DNA of 64,000 nucleotides from Tridacna crocea (Eukaryota; Mollusca; Bivalvia; Cardiida; Cardiidae): assembly GCA_943736015.1 (NCBI GenBank), contig OX031059.1, positions 21,384,501-21,448,500 of the forward strand, given 5' to 3'. Below the pieces are notes generated by a model. That model ran no database searches and was not told the origin of the DNA. It saw only the letters and a list, made by a program, of their open reading frames with translations. This document shows, in pieces, positions 52,795 through 63,212 of this stretch (position 1 is its first letter; each line of letters begins with the position of its first letter). A program made the translations under genes and the position numbers.

Positions 52795-53870
52795 TACAAA
52801 AGTCTTCCTGTGACCTTATCTAGCTGTGAACATAGCTCATCTTGCAGTAACCCTATCTAGCTGTAAACATAGCTTTGAATACAGCAAGCTGTGTCCACAG
52901 CTAGCTGTGAGTATACCTGTTAACTGTTAACCAAACAAGAAAATTTTTGACCGGTCCAAATTGAAAGCATTAAAAATAACTGTGACAGAAAAATTGAAAC
53001 TCGGTTTGGGAAGGGTGAAAAACACTGTGGGTAAAGGAGAAAATGCTGGTTACTAGCATTTTCTCCTTTTTCCACTATGTTTTTAAAAGGCCTCTTTCTC
53101 AGGGTTAATAAAAGTTGGAATTGTGTGGTAAAGAGTTATGCTGTCCGGCTTTGAGCCTAGCTGTGAACACGGGTCTCAACATACAGCTAGCTGTGAGCAC
53201 AGCTGTAAACCTGTCTGGCTATGAACATGGTTTTGAACATCGCTAGCTGTGATTATAGCTTTTAGTCCATCTGACTGTGAATGTAAAACTATCAAGCAGT
53301 TGACAAAGCTTTCAGTATAGCTAGCTTTGAATGTAGAGAAGTAGATGTAGCTATAGGTGTCCCAGCTAGCTAAAAATGTAGCAATGAAGCCATTCTGGCA
53401 GTGAAGACATCTACATTTTATCATATTCAGCTTAGTATATTTCCACCTCTGAACATGGCTATCTACAGACATAGCTGTAAACCTATGTAGCTGGTACTAT
53501 GTTGAGCTATAAACATTATATCATATATCTGGATTTGATCATATCTAGCTGCTACCAAAGTAGCATAAGTTTTGATATAGCTAGCTGTGAACTTACCCAG
53601 ATATATCTGGCTGTAATCATGGACTGATGAAGTATTGTTGCCCTTGAACGTACCTAGTTTGAGCCCCTATATATATAAATAGCTTTCTGTGAACATAGCT
53701 TAAGCTATGAATATAATTATCCGTCTTTGAAAATACTTAGCTTTGAACATGGCTAAAGTTTACAAGCTTATAATCCAGCTGAGACAAAAAGCTTAGTTAC
53801 TGTTTAAACATTAATAGATGTGATCATACTTAGCTGTGAATCTATCCAGCCTGTAAAATTTCCAGCTTTT
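52795..53870 (+). repeat. Degenerate AGCTGTGAACATAG array
   Basis: Dozens of imperfect copies of TAGCTGTGAACATAGCT at about 20- to 40-bp spacing, drifting along the array. The family A copy at 52920 is inserted in it. Confidence 0.75.
52920..53139 (-). mobile_element. Family A MITE inside the AGCTGTGAACATAG array
   Basis: Left TTAA at 52920, right target TTAT. The left half is shortened. The centre is GCTGGTTACTAGC. Confidence 0.85.
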
Positions 53871-53875
53871 AACAA

Positions 53876-53967
53876 GACTACTAGTATTTTCTCCTTTTCC
53901 CACAATATTTTGAGAAGGCTTCTTTCTCAGGGTCCCCAAAAGTCAGCATTGTGTGGTAAAGGGTTAA
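53876..53967 (-). mobile_element. Family A right half
   Basis: ACTAGTATTTTCTCCTTTTC to GGTAAAGGGTTAA (TTAA 53964-53967). Confidence 0.75.
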
Positions 53968-54039
53968 ATTGAAATTTTCAATGAAATCTGATCTATTTTT
54001 AACAGCAACTGAAGCCAAGTGTTGGCATCCACACACTTT

Positions 54040-54215
54040 GCCAATGCTTAATGTAACTGCGCCAGGTTTTTTTCCATTAATGGAGAAAAAATGTTGGTAA
54101 CCTGCATTTTCTCCAATTCTCCATTTTCAAAAAGAAATCCTAGCATTTGAGCGACATGGATTTTGTGGTCTGCAAATGCTTTCAATGTGGACCAGTCAAC
54201 AATATTTTCATTTAA
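54040..54215 (+). mobile_element. Family A MITE, worn
   Basis: AAATGTTGGTAACCTGCATT and TGTGGTCTGCAAATGCTTTC. Confidence 0.6.
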
Positions 54216-55310
54216 TATTTTATGACTTAAAGTATACAGTATCACGATTAGCGAAAAAGGCAGAAAACAGATAGACAACTGTGCAATTTGAACAGAGCAA
54301 TTGATAGTTTTTTGTCTGTCAGGCATCCATCATCCTTCACGGCTTCAGGAAGTGCTATCATTAATCACCAATCACTGACTCTGATTTCAAAATAATGAGT
54401 ACTCTTCACATTTTTTCTTGGAATAGACTTTTCTTTGCCTCATGACCTTTTTTTATCCCCATTTCTGAACATACAAAAATTCAACCCTTTACTTTGGTGT
54501 AAGTTTGCAAGATTATTATTTTTGATTTCAGATTTGTGGACCATCAAGAAGCCAAAAATTTTTCTCCATTTTTCTTATTAAATTTTCCAGCCAGATTTGT
54601 AGGATTTTAGGATTATCCAAAGAATGGAAGCTTTTGGAAACATAAGTTGCAAAGGAAAGAAAACACTGGTGCTCCAGGATGTTCTGTTATCCCCATAATT
54701 CTACCTATGAATGATGGAAAGATAGATATCATAATTTCAGCAATGTTTTATAATATTTACTACAAGACTTGTGTTGTAAGATAGGAAAAGTCTAAAATTT
54801 TGTCAATTATGATAAAAGGTTAACTCTTTTTACCGGATGATAAAATTTCAGATTCATCCAAACAAAACATGTTTAATTGCAGACATCACAAATGGAAAGT
54901 ATCTAAATGATTTAATGCCTGCCAGTGCTTGTAATAGAGTTGATAGATTAACTAACATTTTATGCCATTTGCAACATCATTTAATCTTGTAAAAGAAACA
55001 GCTTACCTGTTCAATGCATGCTTTAAAGGGTTTTGTATGGTAGGGAATTCTTTATTTTCTTATCAGAGCTGAAATGATGCCTCCCTGTGAAAGTGTTGAA
55101 ACCTACAAGACTCAATTCCAAGTGCTAACAGTCCTGGTGAAAAGGACTTCTGGTAACATTGTTGGAAAATCTTTACACTTAGAGACAAATCATACAATTT
55201 GAACCATATGTAACTTGTAATCTGCTTATGCTTTCAGTGTGACAAATTTTTCACATCTTGCAAAAAGTTTAACATTACCCAAATCACATCATTGATGGCA
55301 ATAAAACTTA
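54216..55310. other. Intergenic with decayed family A remains
   Basis: Traces at 54590-54824 (AAGTCTAAAATTTTGTCAAT, AAAAGGTTAA), 54821-54920 (TTAACTCTTTTTACCGGATG) and 55130-55280. No gene seen. Confidence 0.4.
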
Positions 55311-55319
55311 AGCCAAACC

Positions 55320-55600
55320 CAAAGTTTAATCTGTAATGCATGGGGCTCGAAACCAGGGAGTCATTGTTTCACATCTCGAATCCCTGGCTTGCACAGTTTC
55401 CTTTAAAGGCTTGATGATGGTCACTGCTGATCATTATTTAGATGATAGTTGTGTAGAAAAGCAGCCAGTGGCCCAGGAAGAGCTTTGTACAAAGTACTTG
55501 GGTAAAAGAAGCACCAGGAAATCAAGGACAGGTGTATTATCCGCTGCAATATAACTCAGATGATGTTTAAAATGGCATTACATACCATAAAGTAACTAAA
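55320..55600 (+). mobile_element. tRNA-derived SINE, diverged
   Basis: Box B-like ATCTCGAATCCCTGGC, then TTGATGATGGTCACTGCTGA, AAGCAGCCAGTGGCCCAGGA and AGAAGCACCAGGAAATCAAG. Confidence 0.6.
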
Positions 55601-55760
55601 CTTGAAAGAAATATTGCTTTGAACATAGAAAATCTTGTCAGAATTCATGTAATTATAATTGGTAAGAACTTTTCAATATTTTGCATCCATGATCTCTGGA
55701 AACACTTCTCTAAGGATCATTTCAGGTACATTGATCTGTCCATTGGATAGTACAGGCCTA
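55601..55760. other. Intergenic, nothing recognised
   Basis: No supported feature. Confidence 0.3.
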
Positions 55761-55905
55761 ATGATTAAATGACCCTAGCAAGACCTAAAAAAAAAACATG
55801 GTTTGAAAAGAAGAAAGTGCTGATAACCAACATTCTCTTCTTTTCTTTTACTACCCAGTTCTACCCTTTTAAAGACAATTCCCATCATATGAGCCATGTT
55901 TTGAC
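55760..55905 (+). mobile_element. Family A fragment
   Basis: AAATGACCCTAGCAAGACC, GTGCTGATAACCAACAT and a short right half. Confidence 0.55.
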
Positions 55906-56138
55906 TGATCTCTACCAAACAATAAAATTTTAGGCTTGTCCAAATCGAAAGCATGTGCAGACGACAAAAAAAACAATGTGACTCAAAAATTGAAATTTGC
56001 TTCTGGCAGGGTAGAAAACATAGTGGGAAAAGGAGGAGAAAATTCTGGTTACCAGCATTTCCTCCTTTTCCCACAATGTTTTCAAAGGGCCTCTATCTCA
56101 GGGTTGTAAAAACCAGGGATTGTTTGGTAAAGGGTTAA
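55904..56138 (-). mobile_element. Family A MITE
   Basis: CTCTACCAAACAATAAAATT opens it. The arm has a 3-base duplication (AAAGGAGGAGAAAATTC). It shares the right TTAA 56135-56138. Confidence 0.85.
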
Positions 56139-56322
56139 GTCTCCTGAAAATACTTTCATTCTGGATGAGCCTGAGAAAGAAAGTCTTTGAAAACATTGTG
56201 GGAGAAGGAGAAGATGCTGGTAACCAAATTAAATTTCAGTTTTTGAATCACATTTATTTTGTTGTCTGCAAATGCTTTCAATTTGGAGAAGTCCAAAATT
56301 TTGTCATCTGGTAAAGAGTTAA
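56135..56322 (+). mobile_element. Family A MITE without the right palindrome arm
   Basis: GATGCTGGTAACCAAATTAAA shows the arm and AGAACA segment deleted. TTAA at both ends. Confidence 0.8.
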
Positions 56323-56544
56323 AAAGAAAACTCTCATGTTTTCATCTCCAATATACCCATGCACAATCTGAGCAGTGAGCTACAACATGGTTTTGTGAAT
56401 AAGGGTAGTTGTCACTGAATAGGATGAATAAATCATGAGGCCAATATTGCTTGATAATTGTGCCAGCCTGACAAAACCTGTCTGTTACCTTGTCTTGGTC
56501 ACATGTCTCTGTTTATAGCAGGGTTGTTCAGTAAGTAATGATGA

Positions 56545-56790
56545 AGGTTGCATGTGGCTCAGTGGTAATGTGTAGGACCTATTATCTGGAGGCCCCTGAT
56601 TCAAGCCTGATTACTGAAAGCATTTGGTTTTTCGTTGAAGTGTCTTTTGGTAAGACACTGCAGAGCCTGTAGCCTAGTGCTGATAAAACCCATGACATAC
56701 ATCAAAATGAATGGTGAGCTGTTGTCATGATTGGACTGAATTAAATGTTGACAGCTATGTAAAACACCATTCTATCAGTTCAATCATTCA
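56545..56790 (+). mobile_element. tRNA-derived SINE, second family
   Basis: Box A TGGCTCAGTGGTAATG (56559) and box B GATTCAAGCCT are followed by a different body (AAGTGTCTTTTGGTAAGACA, GTCATGATTGGACTGAATTA) that ends ATGTAAAACACC. Confidence 0.6.
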
Positions 56791-56803
56791 GTATGTTGCA
56801 TAC

Positions 56804-57033
56804 TTAATCCTATACCTCGTGACAAAAATTTAGACTGGTCCAAAATGAAAGCACTTGAAGACGACAAAATAGATGTAACTCAAAAATTGAAATTTGTTTC
56901 CAGCAGGATAGAAAATATTGTAGGAAAAGGAGAAAATGCAGCTTACTAGCATTTTCTCCTTTTCCCACAATGTTTTCAAAAGGTTTTCTATCTCAGGGTC
57001 ACAAAAACCAGGGATTGTTTGATAAAGGATTAA
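56804..57033 (-). mobile_element. Family A MITE
   Basis: TTAA at both ends. Centre AATGCAGCTTACTAGCATT. Confidence 0.85.
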
Positions 57034-57059
57034 AGCTCAACTGATCTCAAATTTGTAAC

Positions 57060-57288
57060 TTAACCTTCTGAACAATGCCAACTTTTAATGACCCTGGGAA
57101 AGAAGCTTCTTGAAAACATTATGAGAATGGGGAAAAATTCTGGTAATCAGTATTTTCCTCCTTTTCCAACAATGTTTTCTACTCTGTCAAAGAAAAGCGG
57201 TACTATTTGAGCCATATTGTAATTGTCGTCACTAAATGCTTTCAATATTTTACAAGACTAAAATTTTGTTGTCTTATAAGGTAAGTCC
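57060..57288 (+). mobile_element. Family A MITE, CACC-right-half variant
   Basis: TTAACCTTCTGAACAATGCC opens it. The right half has ACTATTTGAGCCATATTG. The right target is decayed (GGTAAG). Confidence 0.75.
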
Positions 57289-57289
57289 T

Positions 57290-57400
57290 CTACCATTCAA
57301 CAGAATTTTAGACATTACATGTTAAAAGCATTTGCAAAAGTGAAATGTTACACAAATGATTGAATTTGCTTTTGAAAGGATAGAAAAAACAATTTGGGTG
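57290..57400 (-). mobile_element. Family A left-half fragment
   Basis: CAACAGAATTTTAGACATTA and AAAGGATAGAAAAAACAATTTG. Confidence 0.5.
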
Positions 57401-57619
57401 GAGTTCTCGCTACATTAAACAGCTTTTAAGAAGATGACAAGAGTGACTGCATAATGGCAATAAATGAACAGAACCAAGTAACTCACATGTCTGTGGTCAG
57501 ACTCTGTAAAGAGTCGGCCATAAATAATTTATTTTAGTTTTGGCATGGTTCATATAAATTGTTTGTAGAAGTTTATGAGAGAGTGGGCCATGAAATTGTT
57601 CATCTGGTCAATTCAAGCT
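57401..57619. other. Intergenic, nothing recognised
   Basis: No supported feature. Confidence 0.3.
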
Positions 57620-57836
57620 GTTAGGATTTCTATGTACAAAATGACAAAATTTTAGACTGGTCCAAAAGTGAAAGCAGTTGCAGAGGAAAAATTCCTTGTG
57701 GCTCAAAAACTGAGTTCTGCCTTTTGAAGAGTAGAAAACAATGTGGTTACCAGTATTTTCTCCTTTCTGTGCAATATTTTCCACAGAGCTCTTTGTCAAG
57801 ATCATTAAAAGTCCAGATAGTTTGGCAAAGAGTAAA
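57620..57836 (-). mobile_element. Family A MITE lacking the left arm
   Basis: GAAAACAATGTGGTTACCAG joins the start of the arm to the centre. The right half is GGCAAAGAGTAAA. Confidence 0.75.
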
Positions 57837-57934
57837 CTCTAAGATTATCAAAATGTTATGCATATTTGTCCCAATTATAAGCATTTGAAGATGACAAGAA
57901 AAATATTGATCACATGATAAAATTTGATACCAAA
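57837..57934 (-). mobile_element. Family A left-half fragment
   Basis: TTGTCCCAATTATAAGCATT and GAAGATGACAAGAAAAAT, then family D begins. Confidence 0.45.
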
Positions 57935-58050
57935 ATAAGGGTCTCAATGAGACGATTCTAATGAGTACCTACAACGTAGGGTTTAGTGGAGAATAAATAA
58001 TATTTTCAATTCTGAAACAAAAATCACTCCCTGTATCAGGAGCTTTGTGA
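57935..58050 (+). mobile_element. Family D MITE, left part missing
   Basis: Half of the hairpin (GACGATTCTAATGAGTACC), GTAGGGTTTAGTGGAGAATA and CACTCCCTGTATCAGGAGCT. Confidence 0.7.
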
Positions 58051-58054
58051 TATG

Positions 58055-58195
58055 TGAGTGAGGCATGAATCCTTTCAATGACCATCACCCACCCATCCTT
58101 GGAAAGAAATTGACCAAGGTGAGGATTTGAACCAGGGACCTCTTGGTATCAAGCCATGTTTGTTATGGCTTAGCTTGTGCTACTGGACTCTGTTG
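58055..58195 (-). mobile_element. tRNA-like SINE, minus strand
   Basis: AGGATTTGAACCAGGGACC is a reverse-strand box B, with GGAAAGAAATTGACCAAGG beside it, as in the SINE at 44150. Confidence 0.5.
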
Positions 58196-58499
58196 GTGTT
58201 TGTTTGTACACAGGATCCTATATAGCCTGGTGGTGTAGATGTTGGATTTGTTTTAAAGCGCAGTTCAAGAAATTCAGAAGAAAAAAAAACCTTAAAAAAA
58301 ATGTTTGCTCTTATTATGTGCTTGACTAAAACAAGAGCACAATGTACTGGTAGGGCCAAGTTCAGTCTGATTTTGATCTTTGCTGTCTGCAAAAATCCCT
58401 GTTGTTGCCCATAGCGCAGAAAAGGTTATAATTATAGAGATATAATCCATCTACTGGAATCACCACTCAGAATCCCTCACTTTTTTTCCATGGAATATT
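58196..58499. other. Intergenic, nothing recognised
   Basis: No supported feature. Confidence 0.3.
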
Positions 58500-58672
58500 G
58501 AATAAGTCTGCTACTAAACAAACCAGAATGTTAACAACACCAAGGAAAAAGGCTTTGAAATCATTGAGCAAGAAGGACATGATGGTAGTCATCAATTGAG
58601 ACTTTTAATATTTGTGTGCTACTGCTTCTGAAATGGAGAAGTATAAAACTGTTGTTGTCCAGTAAAGTGTTA
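58500..58672 (+). mobile_element. Degenerate family A MITE
   Basis: AAAAAGGCTTTGAAATCATTG and GTTGTTGTCCAGTAAAGTGTTAA. Confidence 0.45.
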
Positions 58673-58875
58673 AATCTTCAATGATATTAATCAGTATTTA
58701 GTATTCTGTTTTTGTCTAGGTGCTGAAATGAGATTTATTGATTTGTGACAGAAATCCTGTCATCTTTGTACAGTCATTTTAGCTTCATAGCAGATTTTTT
58801 TTTTCCATATTGAGTGCTTTATTATTATGTGGCTTTCAACACTATTTCACTTTTATCACCACAACAACTTATTTT

Positions 58876-59797
58876 TAGCTCGCATGGGACATGAAGTACT
58901 CAAGTTGATTGTGCTGTGTCCATCATCCATAGTCGGCTGCACCATTTGCAGTCATCAGCATTTCACTTGTATGCACTAGAGGCGCAACACTTTCAGTCAG
59001 ATTATTATTGCATGAAAATTGGTCAGACTGTTTGTCTTCGTGAAATTTCATATAGGTTCAAAAAATGGTCATGTGGGGTCAAAAGTAGGTCACCTGGATA
59101 AATCTTAGAAAATGATTATGCCTGCTTCAGAGGCCATATTTTCAGCCAGATACTCTTGCAACTCAATTAGGATGTTTTTCTTGATGATATCTTGGATAAG
59201 TTCAAAATTTAGATGCATGAAGTCGAAAAGTAGGTCACTGGGCTAGATGTTAGAAAAATGTTGTGTGCTCTCTTTGGGTAATATTTTGAGTCCAATAGTC
59301 ATGAAACGAGGTTAGAGTGTTTGTCTTGATGATAACTGCAAAAGTTCTAAATTTGGTCATGTTTGGTCAACAAATAGATCACTGGGCTATTTTTGGCACA
59401 ACACCAAAAGATTGTCAGTCAGAGTTTTACACAAACATTGATAGTTTCATCCGTGTTGTATTGCAAAATGGCATACCTCACAGGAGACAAGCACACTGAC
59501 GGCTGCCATATTGTTGACAGCTTTGGGTTGTTCCTGGATTAATTTCGGTCACAGAAGAAATGAAGTTACCCTCGCTACAAGAGAGTATCATCATATAATT
59601 GATCTTTGGATGGGCTAATAGCGTATTTCTTGATCATATGAACATTAATACAAAACAACAACTTGCTAGTCAGTTTTCACAGGGGTGATGCATGGTGAGT
59701 AATATAATGCTTCAAACCTGGGTTATGAGGATGTATGAGCCCAAGATGACTTCAGTCAGGTGAAAGCTTTAGGGTCATTATCACCCTCTTGTAACAT
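58876..59797 (+). mobile_element. Diverged Helitron-like carrier with 145-bp-type units
   Basis: 5' end TTAGCTCGCATGGGACATGA, then GTGCTGTGTCCATCATCC, about three old units (58978-59390) and the 3' end CAGGTGAAAGCTTTAGGGTC with a GGGTCATTATCACCC hairpin and CTCTTGT. An unrelated stretch (59400-59750) separates the units from the 3' end. Confidence 0.65.
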
Positions 59798-60318
59798 TTG
59801 TGCTCTGGTTTGCACCAGCAAAAGGCTAAATTTTTATCTTAAAGTCCATTCTGGTCCAAAACAGTTTGTTACGGTCCATTCTGGTATTTTCATGCACCAG
59901 GAAAACTCAGACTCTTCAATAATTGCTCTACTTGTAAAATTATTATGGCTGAAAAGGTAAATGGTTCTGTCCACTTACACAACATACATGGGTACACACC
60001 ATACAAGACTTATCAATCAAATGTTGATTTCCCCAAGTTCTGTCTGCATCCAAAGGTGTGTACACAGTGACAACCCAAGATGAACACTAGCATTGGTTGT
60101 GTCATACTCTGTGTGAGTATTTTGTGATTTTTAAGTATTTCTTTTTTTTATGCCTTATTATTTAAAATACAAAAACTGCTAAAAACTTCTGCTTTCAATA
60201 TATTTTTCTGTGGCATTTTCTTGGCAAATGTAGACATCAACCCCCTTTTTCAGTTCCTATTTTACATCACAGATGAATAACTCATGAGGTGTAAGGCAGT
60301 TTTAAGGGGTGCGTTGTT
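59798..60318. other. Intergenic, nothing recognised
   Basis: A short direct repeat, GTCCATTCTGGT, occurs at 59843 and 59874. Nothing else was recognised. Confidence 0.35.
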
Positions 60319-60501
60319 TCAACGCCCATTCTCAATTAAACGGAACATTCAATGTTCCATTGTTTATCATGAATATCTTTGCTTATTCCTGCAAGTATGA
60401 GTCATTTGCAGGAACATGTCAACTGGGTACATCGAGACAGATGAAATTTTCTGAGATATTTGTATTAATTTTTGCATGTGGTCACCATTTTAGTCTCAAA
60501 A

Positions 60502-62464
60502 TGAAACATACGTTAATGTCGCCATTTCAATTTTTCAATTTCAAGCTTGTACACAAACAACCAAAAGATTAAAATACTTAATACAATTTGTCTGAGGCAA
60601 AGTTTGTTGTGTCAGGTTTGTAACAATATGTCTAGATTCATATTTACCCATATCTGGTCGATTTGATTAATTTTTATTTAATGTCGCCAAATTCTGAAAA
60701 ATAAAATTTTCCTATAAGCGGATGTAGCGCCTACCTCCGCATCAAGATACAATAAGGTTTATACTAAAGATTACACATTTAAACAACACAGTATATAATT
60801 ACCATCAAGACATAATATCAGGCTTAATGTCACAAACTTTAATTTCGAGAAAAATTAGCATTTATTTGAAGGACCCGTTTTTTTTCAATATCAAATTGAA
60901 ACAAACGTTACCATGGTTTTATGCAAAACTATTGTAGGAATATAGCTGTAAAAACATCACATGTATCAGTGTATAGACTATTATTATATACATAAAAATT
61001 GGCTTAAACATGTAGAACAAGACGTTGTCAGAACACCTCCAAAGTCTGAATGAAACATACGTGACGAAACATACGTGACTGTTAAAAAGTCTTTTCATTT
61101 TCTAGACGACGGTAAACTTGTCATAAAGATAACTTTGTCATTCCTTTATTTCTGTTGACGTGATATGACATCACTGTTAACGCTTCTGACATGTTCTGCT
61201 GTTGAAAAAGGTCTAATTTTGCTGTTGATTTAGTGAATTTCATCAAGGCATTGTATATGTCAGGTGTGATTGCTCTTACAAGACTATTTTTTCATTGTTC
61301 GTATGTGGCCGATGATTTGTCACTATAAGTAGTTGATGGTTATTTTCTGGAACACAGTAAATACGTACCCATACTTTTTGTACGGCTTCCAAACTCACCG
61401 AAACATACGTTACAAAAGGTAATGTATGTTTCACATTGAAAATATTCGATTTTAAGTTCTAGTAATTCACTTTGGTCAGGAAACTGATACATAAATAGGT
61501 GTTTAGATACAAATTTAACAGTTTTAGAAAATGTTTACATAGAACGTGTAATTTTTTCTACAGAAGGGCAGAAAAATCTCTCTTTTCCTAAAATTATCAT
61601 ATGAAAACTATTATAACTCAACATAATATTAGTCTTTCAACAGAAAATCGAAAATATGATTTTAAATTGTTAGAAATATCGTTAATTAAAGACAATATCA
61701 TAGATATTTTCAAACCAAGATATATCTATTGGGAAAGAGAAAGCTTCTATTTAAAAAACAAAACACAAAGCATTGAAAGGACTGACACTCCTTCATCTTC
61801 AATCCAATCATATGCTAAAGCAGATTACATTGCTGCTAACTCTGAAAGGAGCTGGTATGTTGATCTGATTCTAGAGGTTAACAATGATAGGGATGGTTTT
61901 GACTACAACATTATACTTTTATGCAAAGAAAAAGGGATTTTTTTTTCCGATGGTCAAGTAAGGAGGATAGTATGCGACATTAAAAAAAAAACCACATATC
62001 TTTTGTCCTTGTTACATTTTTCTTAGGCAAAAATGGAATGAAAACCCTTTTGAATAACCAATTTTAAAACAATTACTGACATGTGCATGTTTGATTACAA
62101 GAAATGACTATTAACACTTTCTGATGTTTGTTTGAAACTTACGTTACCATTTAGCGCCTGCACAGTGTTGACTTATAATCAAAAGTCTGATAAAGAACAT
62201 TGTTGAGATTTGTTTTAAATATTTAAAGTTGGCATCAATGTTGCAGTTCTTATCAAGAATGAAAGATTAGATGCCAAAATTATTGTTGGTAAATGAGCGA
62301 AATCTAAGTTTGACAATATTTTGAAGTTTTTAAAAAAAACATCTAATGTAGAATGTTATTTACTTGTTTGTGCTGAAAAGGTGTCCCTGTCTGTAAAGTC
62401 CTGGAACATGTTTAGTAATTTTACAAAAGAAACGCATAAGTAGTCAAGGAAACATACGTTACCA
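60502..62464 (+). repeat. Dispersed TGAAACATACGTTACC boxes
   Basis: Copies with small changes at 60502, 60897, 61050 and 61064 (a tandem pair reading CATACGTGAC), 61398, 62132 and 62447. An inverted copy (GTAATGTATGTTTCA) at about 61419 faces the one at 61398. Two boxes are followed by the same few bases as each other (ATGTCGCC at 60516, also seen alone at 60679). Confidence 0.75.
61601..62026 (+). pseudogene. Decayed reading frame in the 2.33-kb element
   Basis: 141 codons. Residues about 70-130 contain KADYIAANSERSWYVDLILE, then VNNDRDGFDYNIILLCKEKG. This recalls a small beta-rich module (W-Y-V-G then I/L-x-V then D-x-D then F-L) found near the C-terminus of several invertebrate transposon proteins. 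That comparison is from memory and weak. No N-terminal catalytic part is present. Alternatively it is a chance frame in AT-rich DNA. Confidence 0.3.
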
Positions 62465-62650
62465 ACGAAAAAGGATACCCTAAATGAATCATATTTTTTC
62501 CGAAATAGAGTTAATGATGTTCGCGGTATTTTGGGAAATCATTCTATATAGATGTATCTTTGAAAGAGGATGTATATTTCTCAAATTTGCAGATGTCATT
62601 TTTTCGATTTTTCTTGTTCCTGAATGTTCCGTTTTATTGAGAATGGGCGT

Positions 62651-63090
62651 CAAGCCAATTAAATGGCAGTTTCAGTTCAAGCAAATCAGAAACAGTGAAA
62701 AGCACGCATTTACACATAATGTTAAGCATGGTTGCAGCTTTCATGCAAAAATGTGAAATCTGGCTGCTAAGGCTCAGTGCTGTTGGTCCCTAGCTAAAAA
62801 CTATATTTGTTTCCAGTACTTTCTGTATTACATAATGTTTTCCCAAGCTTTTTTGCTCATGGAGGTAAAAAAAGGATTGTCTATAGTTTTAATGACCCTA
62901 AGGAATTTGATTGAGTGAAGTGTGTTTAATGCCGCTTTCAACATTATTTCAGGTACGTCTCAGCTGCCATTGTACCTATCTGTGCTTGCATATAGAGTTT
63001 CTGTATCCAGACTTGTTTGCAAATTCAAAAGCAGACAGTGCAGAATTTGTGCAGTTTGGTCTTTATCTACATAGTGCCTGCAAAGTCAGC
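62651..63090. other. Intergenic with one MITE relic
   Basis: AATGTTTTCCCAAGCTTTTT and TTTAATGACCCTAAGGAATT (62836-62910) are family A scraps. Confidence 0.4.
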
Positions 63091-63210
63091 TTAACTCTTT
63101 ACCACATGGTCCCAACTTTTAATGACCCTGAGATAGAAAGCCTTTGAAAACATTATGGGAATAGGAGAAAATGCTTGATACCAGCATTTTCTCCTTTTCC
63201 CACAGTGTTT
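63091..63210 (+). mobile_element. Family A MITE cut by a Helitron-like carrier
   Basis: TTAA at 63091-63094, left half and complete palindrome to CACAGTGTTTTC. The right half is replaced by the carrier start AGCTCATTTGAGC. Confidence 0.85.
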
Positions 63211-63212
63211 TC

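Larger units (their letters stand above)
60323..62649. mobile_element. 2.33-kb TIR element flanked by TCAA
   Basis: Inverted ends CGCCCATTCTCAATTAAACG and, read inward from the right, CGCCCATTCTCAATAAAACG, both continuing GGAACATTCA (30 bp, one mismatch). TCAA lies at 60319-60322 and 62650-62653. Repeated TGAAACATACGTTACC boxes are spread through it, and one decayed frame lies at 61601-62026. A 4-bp duplication excludes Tc1, hAT and Mutator types. The superfamily is open. Confidence 0.8.

Noticed and set aside
52540-52860. 106-codon hydrophobic frame as a membrane protein
   Set aside because: Three frames overlap, no start context or homologous motif is visible, and it runs into the AGCTGT array. 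Only a weak exon possibility is kept as a finding.
53176-53472. 98-codon frame on the minus strand
   Set aside because: It lies within the AGCTGTGAACATAG array and has no recognisable family.
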